DNA of 44,457 nt, taken from positions 1 to 44,457 of the forward strand of contig SVGI01000006.1 in assembly GCA_015056385.1 (NCBI GenBank), written 5' to 3'. The notes under the pieces are model-generated. The model made no database searches. It had not been told where the DNA came from and saw nothing but the letters and a program-made list of their open reading frames with translations. Shown piece by piece: positions 24,335 through 32,478 of the stretch (within the stretch, counting starts at the first letter, position 1; the number at the start of each line of letters is the position of its first letter). The position numbers and the translations under genes were made by a program. The DNA is from Clostridiales bacterium (GTDB lineage: Bacteria; Bacillota; Clostridia; HGM11327).

Positions 24335-25126
24335 ATGAACAGCATCTTAATTACAGGCGCATGCGGTGGTATGGGATACAGCACATGCGAATTATTTACA
24401 TCCCTTGGTTACAGAGTTTACGGAATTGACGTTTGTGATTCCCGTACTCCACCCTGCCATAAATTTTTCACAGCAGACCTTAAGGACACCCACAGCCTTG
24501 AGCATATATACAACCAAATCACCGCCGAATGCAGTGAGCTTTGCGCCATAATACACATGGCAGGCGTTTACGACCTTCACTCTCTTGTGGAAGTAAGCGA
24601 GGAAAGGCTTATGGGGATATTCGAGGCAAATCTTTTCGGTGTATACAGAATAAACAAAATATTCAGGCCCTTACTTAAAGAGGGAAGCCGAATCGTTATA
24701 ACCACAAGTGAGCTTGCCCCACTTGACCCTCTTCCCTTTACGGGGATATACGCTATTACCAAGGCTGCCCTTGAAAAATACGCCTATTCTCTGCGTATGG
24801 AATTGGCCTTACACGGCATAAGCGTAAGCATAATACGCCCCGGGGCAGTAAAAACAGGGCTGTTATCTGTTTCTATGCGCGCCCTTGATGAATTTTGTGC
24901 AAACACAAGTCTTTACACATATAACGCAAGGCGCTTTAAGAAAATAGTTGAATCTGTTGAGTCAAAAAATATTCCGCCGGCTAAAATCGCATCCGTTGCC
25001 AAACGGGCATTAAGGGCTAAAAAGCCGAGGTACGTATATAACATTAACCGCAACCCTCTTTTAAGGCTGCTTAACATACTGCCGCAAAGGCTTCAGGTAA
25101 AAATAATATCTATGATACTCAAATAA
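24335..25126 (+). CDS. Short-chain dehydrogenase/reductase
   Basis: A 263-residue NAD(P)-dependent oxidoreductase of the classical SDR type. It shows the cofactor motif TGACGGMG (7-14), HMAG in place of NNAG (74-77), catalytic Ser125, Tyr139 and Lys143 (YAITK) and the RPGAVKT block. A basic, hydrophobic C terminus may associate with the membrane. The Rossmann motif begins at residue 4, so no later start is possible, yet there is no ribosome-binding site and the -10 box ends six bases before the ATG. The gene stands alone between a two-component system and a terminator. The substrate is unknown. Confidence 0.9.
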   Translation: MNSILITGACGGMGYSTCELFTSLGYRVYGIDVCDSRTPPCHKFFTADLKDTHSLEHIYNQITAECSELCAIIHMAGVYDLHSLVEVSEERLMGIFEANLFGVYRINKIFRPLLKEGSRIVITTSELAPLDPLPFTGIYAITKAALEKYAYSLRMELALHGISVSIIRPGAVKTGLLSVSMRALDEFCANTSLYTYNARRFKKIVESVESKNIPPAKIASVAKRALRAKKPRYVYNINRNPLLRLLNILPQRLQVKIISMILK

Positions 25127-25161
25127 AAAATCGGTTATAGCATATCGCTATAACCGATTTT
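25127..25161. terminator. Bidirectional terminator between SDR and kdgK
   Basis: AAAATCGGTTATAG pairs perfectly with CTATAACCGATTTT. A and T runs on both sides serve the convergent genes. Confidence 0.88.
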
Positions 25162-25180
25162 GGTTTATTAACTGTAATTA

Positions 25181-26203
25181 TTATCTCTGAACTCTGCCGC
25201 TGCCGTCGCCGCCTGCAAGCTTTTCAACCTCGGAAACCTTTACGCGGTTGTAGTCGCCCTCAACAGAATGCTTAAGCGCAGATGCTGCTACCGCAAATTC
25301 GATTGCAGACTGTGTATCCTTGCCGTTAAGCAACGCGTATATAAGTCCGCCGCCGAAGGAGTCGCCGCCGCCAACACGGTCTACAATGTGGAGGTGGTAT
25401 GATTTTGAGAAGCAGTAATTCTCGCCGTCATAAAGCATACCTGCCCAATCGTTATCGTTAGCAGAAATTGAAGAACGGAGTGTAATAGCAACCTTTTCGA
25501 AGCCGAATTTGTCTGCAAGCTGCTTTGCAACAGACTTGTATCCCTCGTGGTTAAGCTTGCCGCCGTATATATCTGTATTTTCTGCCTCTATACCGAATAC
25601 ATCCTTTGCATCCTCCTCGTTGGAAATGCATACGTCTACGTACTGGCAAAGGTCTGTCATAGCCTCTCTTGCCTGTGCCCTTGTCCAAAGCTTGCCTCTG
25701 TAATTAAGGTCGCAGGAAATCTTTACACCCTTTGCCTTGGCTGCCTTACATGCCTCGCGACAGATTTCAACCATATTGCCGCCCAAAGCGGGAGTGATGC
25801 CTGTGAAGTGGAACCAATCTGCGCCCTCGAATATACTGTCCCAATCGAAATCGGAGGGAACAGCCTCTGCAATAGCAGAATGAGCACGGTCGTAAATACA
25901 TACGGAGCCACGCTGAGAAGCACCCTTTTCAAGGTAGTAAATACCAACTCTGTCGCCGCCGCGTACTATCTTTGACGTATCAACACCGAAATAACGTAAT
26001 GAATCAACTGCAGCCTGACCGATTGCGTGTGTGGGGAGCTTTGTTACGTAAACACTGTCCAAGCCGTAGTTTGCAAGTGAAACAGATACGTTTGCTTCAC
26101 CGCCACCGAATGTTGCCTGCATCTGATCATTCTGGAAAAAACGGTAATATCCGTTAGGAGCCAGGCGAAGCATAAGCTCGCCGAAGGTTACAACTCTTTT
26201 CAT
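25181..26203 (-). CDS. kdgK: 2-keto-3-deoxygluconate kinase (PfkB family)
   Basis: Phosphorylates 2-keto-3-deoxygluconate (KDG) to KDPG in hexuronate breakdown. The 340 residues have the PfkB fold: an N-terminal FGGGEANVSVSLANYG block, the DLNYR substrate segment and the C-terminal DRVGGGDSFGGG signature with catalytic Asp281. It overlaps the eda stop by 4 bases and is last in uxuA-eda-kdgK. The pathway context makes KDG the likely substrate over other PfkB substrates. Confidence 0.9.
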   Translation of the reverse strand: MKRVVTFGELMLRLAPNGYYRFFQNDQMQATFGGGEANVSVSLANYGLDSVYVTKLPTHAIGQAAVDSLRYFGVDTSKIVRGGDRVGIYYLEKGASQRGSVCIYDRAHSAIAEAVPSDFDWDSIFEGADWFHFTGITPALGGNMVEICREACKAAKAKGVKISCDLNYRGKLWTRAQAREAMTDLCQYVDVCISNEEDAKDVFGIEAENTDIYGGKLNHEGYKSVAKQLADKFGFEKVAITLRSSISANDNDWAGMLYDGENYCFSKSYHLHIVDRVGGGDSFGGGLIYALLNGKDTQSAIEFAVAASALKHSVEGDYNRVKVSEVEKLAGGDGSGRVQR

Positions 26204-26757
26204 TTTTCTGCCTCCATTTTATCAAGTGATTCCTTTACAAAGAAGCTGCCGCCAATAGCCGCAATTTTGTCAAAGGCCAAGAATTCATCAATATTGCTTC
26301 TGTCTACTCCGCCTGTGGGAATAAATTTAATCTGCGGGAAGGGAGCGGCAAGAGCCTTAAGCGCCTTAAGCCCACCGTATACGTTTGCAGGGAAGAATTT
26401 TACAGTTGTAATACCAAGCTCAAGTGCAGCCATAATTTCGGTAGGTGTTACGCATCCGGGATAGTAGGGAATATTTCTCTCGTTACAGATTTTTGCAACT
26501 GCAGGAGATAAGCCGGGTGAAACAATAAACGTTGCGCCTGCTGCAAGAGCTGCCTCGCACTGCTCGGCGTTGATAACTGTACCTGCACCGATAGACATAT
26601 CGGGGTAATTCTTTACCGCATAAGCAATAGCTTCTGCGGCGCATGCTGTACGGAACGTAATTTCTGCACAGTTAATGTTGTTGTTCTTTAATGCAGTCAA
26701 TATTTTATCTGTTTCAGACATTTCTTTAATGACTACAACAGGAATAAACTTTTCCAT
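26200..26757 (-). CDS. eda: KDPG aldolase (2-keto-3-deoxy-6-phosphogluconate aldolase)
   Basis: Cleaves KDPG to pyruvate and glyceraldehyde-3-phosphate; such enzymes often also cleave 4-hydroxy-2-oxoglutarate. From ATG 26757 it has 185 residues, with Glu32 (AEITFRT), the GAGTV segment and Schiff-base Lys120 (TTVKFFPA). An upstream in-frame ATG at 26769 touches the AAAGG ribosome-binding site, which is well spaced only for 26757. It lies between uxuA and kdgK, completing the route from mannonate to central metabolism. Confidence 0.92.
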   Translation of the reverse strand: MEKFIPVVVIKEMSETDKILTALKNNNINCAEITFRTACAAEAIAYAVKNYPDMSIGAGTVINAEQCEAALAAGATFIVSPGLSPAVAKICNERNIPYYPGCVTPTEIMAALELGITTVKFFPANVYGGLKALKALAAPFPQIKFIPTGGVDRSNIDEFLAFDKIAAIGGSFFVKESLDKMEAEK

Positions 26758-26778
26758 ATATTCAACCATCCTTTGTGT

Positions 26779-27858
26779 TTATTTGTCAAATTTTTCAAGG
26801 CTGTCCCATACGCCCAGCATATACATAATGCCAAGAGCCCTGTCGTAAAGTCCGTATCCGGGGCGGACTGTTCCGGGACCCTCGCCCCAGAGATGTCTGC
26901 CGTGGTCGGGACGGATATAACCCTTATATCCGCAATCGTGATATGCCTTAAGTATATCGAGAATACCCGTATCACCGTCGCAATCGCGGTGGCTTGCCTC
27001 GGAGAAATCCCCACCCTCGAAATGCTTTACGTTTCTGATGTGGGCAAAGGCAATTCTGTCGCAATACTTACGTACTATATCTGCAACGTTGTTGTTGGGA
27101 TCTGCGTTAAGGCTGCCGGAGCAAAGTGTAAGGCAGTTATACTCATCATCAACCATCTTAAGGAACTTACCGATATTTTCCTCGTTGATAAGAAGCCTGG
27201 GAAGACCGAAAATATCCCACGGCGGGTCATCCATATGAATAGCCATTTTAATATCGCACTCGCGGCATGTAGGCATAATAGCCTCAAGAAAATACTTAAG
27301 ATTTGCCCACAGCTTTTCGTGGTCTACACCCTCGTAAGCCTTAAAAAGCTCGTCCAGCTTTGCCATGCGCTCGGGCTCCCAGCCCGGGAAGGACATATTA
27401 TATTTTTCCGTAAAATCCAGAATATACTTTGCCATGGCATTGTAATCGTCCTGAATCATATTCTTTTCGTAGAACAGTGCAGTAGAGCCATCCCCAACAG
27501 GGTGGAAAAGGTTGCTTCTTGTCCAGTCGAAAATAGGCATAAAGTTGTAGCAAATTACCTTTACACCGAATTTGGAAAGATTTCTTATAGTTGTTTTATA
27601 GTTTTCGATATATTCATCCCTTGTAGGCAGGCCGATTTTAATATCGTCGTGTACGTTTACGGATTCTACAACGTCCATATTAAAGCCGTACTCATCCAGC
27701 TGACGCTTTACCTCGGCAATTTCATGCTCCTCCCATACCTCACCAGGCATTTTGTGGTGAAGAGCCCATACAATACCGTCTACACCGGGAATCTGCTTTA
27801 TGTCTGATAACTTAATACGGTCGTTTCCTTCGCCGTACCAGCGAAATGTCATCTTCAT
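26779..27858 (-). CDS. uxuA: Mannonate dehydratase
   Basis: Dehydrates D-mannonate to KDG in the glucuronate pathway. The 359 residues match the Gram-positive UxuA length. Diagnostic segments are the start MKMTFRWYGEGNDRI, IKQIPGVDGIVWALH and the metal-site regions around MAIHMDDPPWD and RPDHGRHLWGE. It is the first gene of the operon. Glucuronate isomerase (uxaC) and fructuronate reductase (uxuB) are not in the window. The ribosome-binding site is weak (CAGGG), and two hairpins lie in the leader, so translation may be controlled. Confidence 0.95.
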   Translation of the reverse strand: MKMTFRWYGEGNDRIKLSDIKQIPGVDGIVWALHHKMPGEVWEEHEIAEVKRQLDEYGFNMDVVESVNVHDDIKIGLPTRDEYIENYKTTIRNLSKFGVKVICYNFMPIFDWTRSNLFHPVGDGSTALFYEKNMIQDDYNAMAKYILDFTEKYNMSFPGWEPERMAKLDELFKAYEGVDHEKLWANLKYFLEAIMPTCRECDIKMAIHMDDPPWDIFGLPRLLINEENIGKFLKMVDDEYNCLTLCSGSLNADPNNNVADIVRKYCDRIAFAHIRNVKHFEGGDFSEASHRDCDGDTGILDILKAYHDCGYKGYIRPDHGRHLWGEGPGTVRPGYGLYDRALGIMYMLGVWDSLEKFDK

Positions 27859-27870
27859 ATTAATAACCCT

Positions 27871-27891
27871 GGCTTTCGTTTATCGAAAGCC
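27871..27891. promoter_or_regulatory. Inverted repeat 2 in the uxuA leader
   Basis: GGCTTTCG-ATAAA-CGAAAGCC, a perfect 8-bp stem 13 bases before the uxuA start. It could be an operator or an RNA hairpin limiting translation. Confidence 0.5.
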
Positions 27892-27921
27892 TTCCTTCCC
27901 AGCGTGAAAAAGTATTTTCAC
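27880..27921 (-). CDS. Possible 13-codon leader ORF before uxuA
   Basis: GTG at 27921 has AAGGAG six bases upstream, a better ribosome-binding site than that of uxuA, and encodes VKILFHAGKEGFR before a TAA at 27882-27880, 21 bases before the uxuA start. The start codon lies in one hairpin and the stop in the loop of the next. It may be a regulatory leader peptide or chance. Confidence 0.35.
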   Translation of the reverse strand: MKILFHAGKEGFR

Positions 27922-27923
27922 GC
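27902..27923. promoter_or_regulatory. Inverted repeat 1 in the uxuA leader
   Basis: GCGTGAAAA-TACT-TTTTCACGC, a perfect 9-bp repeat within the 5' UTR. It is a candidate binding site for a uronate-responsive repressor. Confidence 0.5.
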
Positions 27924-27975
27924 CATTCTCCTTAAAGCTTTATTCTGATAATTTAATCAAATACCGCTAATGTAA

Positions 27976-28004
27976 AGTATAAACAAAATCTCAAAATATT
28001 TCAA
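27976..28004 (-). promoter_or_regulatory. Predicted SigA promoter of uxuA-eda-kdgK
   Basis: Minus-strand TTGAAA (28004-27999), 17-base spacer, TATACT (27981-27976), giving a leader of about 110 bases. Confidence 0.65.
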
Positions 28005-28063
28005 GGGATATAATGAGTTTTTTCTGTTTCTATACTCTTAACACACCATAAATCCCATTACAT

Positions 28064-28100
28064 AAAAATACCGGGAAGCCCTTTAACAGGTATCCCGGTG
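28064..28100 (-). terminator. Terminator of the glycosidase operon
   Basis: ACCGGGA pairs with TCCCGGT around a 16-base loop, followed on the minus strand by ATTTTTATG. It lies just after the fucosidase stop. Confidence 0.75.
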
Positions 28101-28114
28101 TCTAATTTACTTTA

Positions 28115-29347
28115 TTACTCAATTATAGCCTTTGCAACTCTTACGCAGTAGCTTGCGCCGTAGGGCATAGGAGTAATGTTAACCATAAGGTCCTCGCCGT
28201 TTTGCGTAAAGCTCAAATCCTCGCCGTTATCCATCCACTCAATGGATTTAATCTTGTCCTTAACGCCGGAGAACGCATATATGCCTGTGTATTTTCCCAT
28301 AAGGGTAGTAACGTTGGAGTCTCCCGCAATGCTTAAGCTGTAACAGAAAATATAAAGGCATTTATCACCCTTGAGCATAAAGTATTTCCCCATGCTCTTG
28401 GTTTCGTAGGGCTTGCCCTCATATATAGCCTCACCGAATATCTCCATCCATCTGCCGATAAGGCCCATTATAGCCTTCTGCATGGGTACAATTTCACCCT
28501 GGGGCCCGGGGCCAACGTTAAGAAGATAGTTTGCGCCAACCTTGCGGCAATCGCAAAGGCATTCAATAAGCTCCTTGGGGGGCTTATAGTTAAGGTCTGT
28601 ATGGCCTATTCCCCAGTGGTCGTTCATGGTATAGCACATTTCCGCTGTGATGTACTTATCCATTTTAGATCTGTCCATAGGTGTAGGTCTGCCCTGCTCA
28701 AAGGTAACGGAGTCTATTTCGGGGTGGCCGATGCAGCCCCTTGCGTCAAGGCCCGTATTGTTGATTATCATAGCCTCGGGCTGATGCTTTCTTATTGTGC
28801 CGTAAAGCTCGTCAAGCTTCCAGTCTGCGTCGGGCTTGCTCCAGTTACCGTCGAACCAGAGTCCGCCTACTTTGCCGTAGTTGGTACAGAGTATCTCTAC
28901 GCTTTTTCTTAAGTATTCAAGGTAAGCATCGAAATCGTTTTCGAAATCCTTGTTGTACCAATCGAGAGTTGTGTGATAGAAGAAGGGCACGATGCCGTGC
29001 TTGTTACACGCATCAACGAACTCTCTTACCAGGTCCCTTTTTGCAGGGGAATGAGGCGCATCAAAATCGTTAAGACCGCATGTATCATACAGCGAAAAGC
29101 CCTCGTGGTGGCGTGTTGTAAGTGTTATGTATTTACAGCCTGCATTTTTTGCGGTGAGAACAATATCCTCTGCATCAAAATCCTCGGCGGTAAAGGTATC
29201 CATAAGCTTTTTATAGTCCTCCATTTTTCTTTTGTGAAGGTGGAATGTCCATTCGCCAACGCCAAGCTGTGAGTAAAGGCCCCAGTGTATAAACATACCA
29301 AAGCCCATTTTTTCAAATTGTGCAATTCTAGGTGCGGGGGTAAGCAT
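28115..29347 (-). CDS. Alpha-L-fucosidase, GH29
   Basis: Retaining exo-glycosidase that removes alpha-linked L-fucose. The 410 residues include the GH29 start (MGFGMFIHWGLYSQLGVGEW), TTRHHEGFSLYDT, and WFDG with the predicted nucleophile Asp166. There is a short C-terminal beta domain. No signal peptide is present, so it acts inside the cell on imported oligosaccharides. It is last of the five-gene operon starting at 35271 and has GGAG before its ATG. Confidence 0.9.
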   Translation of the reverse strand: MLTPAPRIAQFEKMGFGMFIHWGLYSQLGVGEWTFHLHKRKMEDYKKLMDTFTAEDFDAEDIVLTAKNAGCKYITLTTRHHEGFSLYDTCGLNDFDAPHSPAKRDLVREFVDACNKHGIVPFFYHTTLDWYNKDFENDFDAYLEYLRKSVEILCTNYGKVGGLWFDGNWSKPDADWKLDELYGTIRKHQPEAMIINNTGLDARGCIGHPEIDSVTFEQGRPTPMDRSKMDKYITAEMCYTMNDHWGIGHTDLNYKPPKELIECLCDCRKVGANYLLNVGPGPQGEIVPMQKAIMGLIGRWMEIFGEAIYEGKPYETKSMGKYFMLKGDKCLYIFCYSLSIAGDSNVTTLMGKYTGIYAFSGVKDKIKSIEWMDNGEDLSFTQNGEDLMVNITPMPYGASYCVRVAKAIIE

Positions 29348-29391
29348 AATTTCTCCGTTCTGTATAGCTTTTATTTTCGTATTATATTAAA

Positions 29392-30111
29392 TCAGAATTT
29401 CTTCATATTTTCAAGGCTCTTTTTGAGATATTCAAGTTCAGGCATATTAAAGCTTTCAACCTCAAGTATTGCCCATTCTATACCCTGCCTTTTTGCCTCG
29501 TTGAATGCGCCCTGCATATCAACAATGCCCTCGCCCACTACGGGAGGAGGCGTTGTTAAGGGGTCTGTTTCAGGGCACTCCTTTACGTGGATGCACTGAA
29601 GCCTTCCCTCGTATTCCTTCATTGTTTCAACAACGTTTCTGCCTGCGTGTGTTGCCCAGCAAAGATCCAGCTGTATTTTAAGTCCGGGGACGTCCTTTGT
29701 AAGCTTATCCACAAGGTCGCCGCCGTTTGCATATTCGTGCCAATGGTTGTGATATCCGTACTCAATACCCCTTTTATTAAGTATGTCTACAATTTTTTTG
29801 TGCATTTCCACAGTCTCGGGATATTTTTCCTCCCACAATTCGCCGTGCATGCCTGCGTTAAATACGTATTTCATACCAAGCGTATCAATATAAGGAAGAT
29901 TTTCCTCCACCTGCCAGGGGGAAATGTGGGCGGAAACACCTTCAAGATTATATTTATCAAGAAGCTCTTTTACCTCTTGGGGTGTGTGTGAATAAAATCC
30001 TGCAAACTCAACGCCATCGTAGCCTGCATCAGCAACTGCCTTAAGAATTGCCTCAAGACCGTATTTGCCGCCCATATCTCTGAGGCTGTATAGCTGTACA
30101 CCGTATTTCAT
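29392..30111 (-). CDS. Sugar phosphate isomerase/epimerase family protein (TIM barrel)
   Basis: A 239-residue AP-endonuclease-2-type barrel. Its likely metal ligands lie in DGVEFAGF, HNHWHEY, LDLCWATHAG and ILEVES. Family members isomerise or epimerise free sugars, or cleave 3-keto glycosides. It lies between the acyltransferase and the fucosidase in the glycosidase operon (27 and 44 bases apart), so it probably acts on a released sugar such as fucose or rhamnose. The exact reaction cannot be told. Confidence 0.82.
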   Translation of the reverse strand: MKYGVQLYSLRDMGGKYGLEAILKAVADAGYDGVEFAGFYSHTPQEVKELLDKYNLEGVSAHISPWQVEENLPYIDTLGMKYVFNAGMHGELWEEKYPETVEMHKKIVDILNKRGIEYGYHNHWHEYANGGDLVDKLTKDVPGLKIQLDLCWATHAGRNVVETMKEYEGRLQCIHVKECPETDPLTTPPPVVGEGIVDMQGAFNEAKRQGIEWAILEVESFNMPELEYLKKSLENMKKF

Positions 30112-30138
30112 AGGTTTCTCCTTTGTATTTACTTATTA

Positions 30139-30963
30139 TTACATAGTTTTAACGTAGTTATCTATGTTTTGGTCCTCATTATAGGTGGCATCACCCGGGA
30201 ATATTCCTGCCATACCCTGCATTATGCGGTAAGCCGCCTTATGCATTATATCGGTTGCAGTACGCTTATCCACAGTTTTATCTGCTGTAATAGGCTCGCC
30301 TACTGTAACGTCTACAAGAGGAGCCTTGCCGAAAAGCTTATAGATACCACCCCTTGGCCTGAAGGAAAGGGTTATGGGCACAATAGGCTTATCAAATTCC
30401 ACCGCATACTTAAAAACCGCCTTTTTAAGGGGGCGTATGTCGGGGTAGTAAAACCACATAGAGCCCTCAGGGAAAAAGTGTACCCATTTTTTTGTTTTAA
30501 GCACATCCTCAAGGGCCGCCTTGAATTTTGCCATGGCCCTGAAGCTGTGTGTGGGAATAGGGATGCCCCCTACCCACCTTATAAGCGGGCCGTTAGGACC
30601 CTCAAAATTAGTTTTCCACGCAGGAAACCTTTGCAGACGGGGGCGTATTGCCCTTAATACGCAAAGGTAATCCCACATTAAAACGTGGTTTGATATTGTA
30701 ATGGCTCCGTTTTTGAATAAATCCTTATACTTTTTAAGGTTTTCCCTGCCGTATATCTTTACGCCGTGCTTTATTCTGCACGCCAGAAAGCCTACGGTAT
30801 TAAGAGCCACCCAAAGCGCACCTCTTTTTATTTTGTGCCAAAGCCCCTTTTCAACATACTCATAATTCTCGTCGAAATTGGTATCCCGAAGATGCTTTAC
30901 ATGTATCATGTGCTCGTCGCTTTTTTCGGGGTATTTATAATCTAATTTATGTCTGTAATACAT
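30139..30963 (-). CDS. PlsC-like 1-acylglycerol-3-phosphate acyltransferase
   Basis: A 274-residue acyltransferase with complete motifs: NHVLMWD with His93 and Asp98 (HX4D), then FFPEGSMW (FPEG, 164-167) and the PIVPITLSF block. A hydrophobic segment near 52-65 may attach it to the membrane. It has AAGGAG before its ATG. It is the middle gene of an operon whose other members all handle sugars, an unusual place for a phospholipid-type enzyme; the acceptor may be a glycolipid. Confidence 0.85.
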   Translation of the reverse strand: MYYRHKLDYKYPEKSDEHMIHVKHLRDTNFDENYEYVEKGLWHKIKRGALWVALNTVGFLACRIKHGVKIYGRENLKKYKDLFKNGAITISNHVLMWDYLCVLRAIRPRLQRFPAWKTNFEGPNGPLIRWVGGIPIPTHSFRAMAKFKAALEDVLKTKKWVHFFPEGSMWFYYPDIRPLKKAVFKYAVEFDKPIVPITLSFRPRGGIYKLFGKAPLVDVTVGEPITADKTVDKRTATDIMHKAAYRIMQGMAGIFPGDATYNEDQNIDNYVKTM

Positions 30964-30992
30964 ATTCTCCTTTTTCGGTACAACAAAAAACG

Positions 30993-32456
30993 TTATACTC
31001 TTATTTCATGCTCTCCCTGAGTAAGCTCTGTAACAACGTCTGCAAACAAATAATTTGTTCTTACCGCAAGCCTTATAGGCTTATCTGTTTTTACTTTTAT
31101 TACGGTTTTGCCTCTCAGACTTTCGTATTTTTCGCACACAACAGATACCGCTCCGCCGTTGAACTGCATATTTTCAAGGCCGCATTCCTCTGTGGGCACT
31201 CGGAAATGTACGGTATTTGCAGATGCGTCAAAGCTTAAGCCGATTATGTTTTCTATAAGCATTGTTATAGGCGCCATTCCGCTCCAGCCTACAAAATCCC
31301 TCCTGCATATATTACCGCTTTCCGTTGTTGCGGGACGATACTCCTCAGGGGCATACGCCTCCCATATACTGCCGTATATAGGGTTTGCTTCAACGCTGCA
31401 TATTGCATTAAGATATTTTATAGCAGCCTCTCTTGCCAGGGATATATATCCGTTTTTTACAAGGCCTCGTATTGCCGCAGTATTCGTAGGCGCCCAAACA
31501 CCGCCCAGCCAATATCCTCCAAGCCTGTCGTAATTTATATCATCCTTTGAAAGCGTGGCAAAGGGCACCTCGGTATAGAATTCATCCGCGTTAAACAGAT
31601 GCTCTACAACGCTTCTGCACCTTTCACCCTGTGCCACCCCTGAAATAAGAGTCCAGAATGCAGCGCCTGTTTTACAGGGGATGTGCTTTACCCTGTCCTC
31701 CGCGCAATCTCTTGCAAAGAAATCGTAGTAAAATTTGCCCTTTTCGTTCCAATGATATTTATTTATAAGAGAGCATATGCGCTCATATTCACTCTTGTAG
31801 TGCTCTGCCTTTTTATTATCACCCAGCACGTTACATATAAGGGATATGTACATAGCGCTCATAGCCTGCTGGCAGGCAAGGTCCACATGGCAAACATCAC
31901 TTCCTTTAAGGTCGGGGGCAAAGTAACCGCCTCTGGGGGCGTTATCCATACCGGATGAGCCCGGGTCCTCAAAATAATAAAGGCCCTCACTGCGTGTACG
32001 GCTTTTCTCTATAAAACCAAAGCAGCCCTCAAGCGCGGGAAGCACATTCTCAAAGCGGGAGGCATCCCCCGAAATAAGGTAATGCTCGTACTCCACCCAC
32101 GCCATAAGGGGAGGATTTATTCTTCCGGGGTAGGCCTCACACTCTGTATCTATGGTATATGCCATAGACATAAATCCGTTTTCCTTATTTCTTAATCTGT
32201 AAAGGTTATCAAGATTATTAAGAGCGCTTATGGTGCCGTTTGAATAGTTGGTAATAAGAGTCATTATACACGAATCCCATTGCCATATGGTATTCACTCC
32301 CGGCATACACGTAAGCATAGGCTTCCAGCCGGCCTTTTGGATATAATCCACGTTCTGAAAGGCCAGCTCCCAAGCCTTGTAGTATATATCCACCCACTCA
32401 TTGTGCCCCTTTAATACGGGACGGGGAAGCCTTGCTTTGTCATATTTGAATTTCAA
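30993..32456 (-). CDS. (Alpha/alpha)6 glycosidase, GH63/trehalase-like
   Basis: A 487-residue cytosolic glycoside hydrolase. Motifs fit the GH63/GH37-type toroid: WQWDS (58-62), SSGMDNAPR with the probable acid Asp171, YWLGGVWAPTN, and IWEAYAPE toward the end, followed by a small beta domain. The start is TTG at 32456: AAGGAG lies eight bases upstream and no in-frame ATG is near. It follows the GH106-like gene by 22 bases. Related enzymes act on glucosides, mannosides or glucosylglycerate; the substrate here is unknown. Confidence 0.78.
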   Translation of the reverse strand: MKFKYDKARLPRPVLKGHNEWVDIYYKAWELAFQNVDYIQKAGWKPMLTCMPGVNTIWQWDSCIMTLITNYSNGTISALNNLDNLYRLRNKENGFMSMAYTIDTECEAYPGRINPPLMAWVEYEHYLISGDASRFENVLPALEGCFGFIEKSRTRSEGLYYFEDPGSSGMDNAPRGGYFAPDLKGSDVCHVDLACQQAMSAMYISLICNVLGDNKKAEHYKSEYERICSLINKYHWNEKGKFYYDFFARDCAEDRVKHIPCKTGAAFWTLISGVAQGERCRSVVEHLFNADEFYTEVPFATLSKDDINYDRLGGYWLGGVWAPTNTAAIRGLVKNGYISLAREAAIKYLNAICSVEANPIYGSIWEAYAPEEYRPATTESGNICRRDFVGWSGMAPITMLIENIIGLSFDASANTVHFRVPTEECGLENMQFNGGAVSVVCEKYESLRGKTVIKVKTDKPIRLAVRTNYLFADVVTELTQGEHEIRV

Positions 32457-32478
32457 AACTGTATCTCCTTAACAGGAA

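Noticed and set aside
26773-27807. A 344-codon open frame on the plus strand opposite uxuA and eda
   Set aside because: It lies antisense to a clear UxuA, has no ribosome-binding site, and its protein is low in recognisable structure; it reflects codon usage of the true gene.
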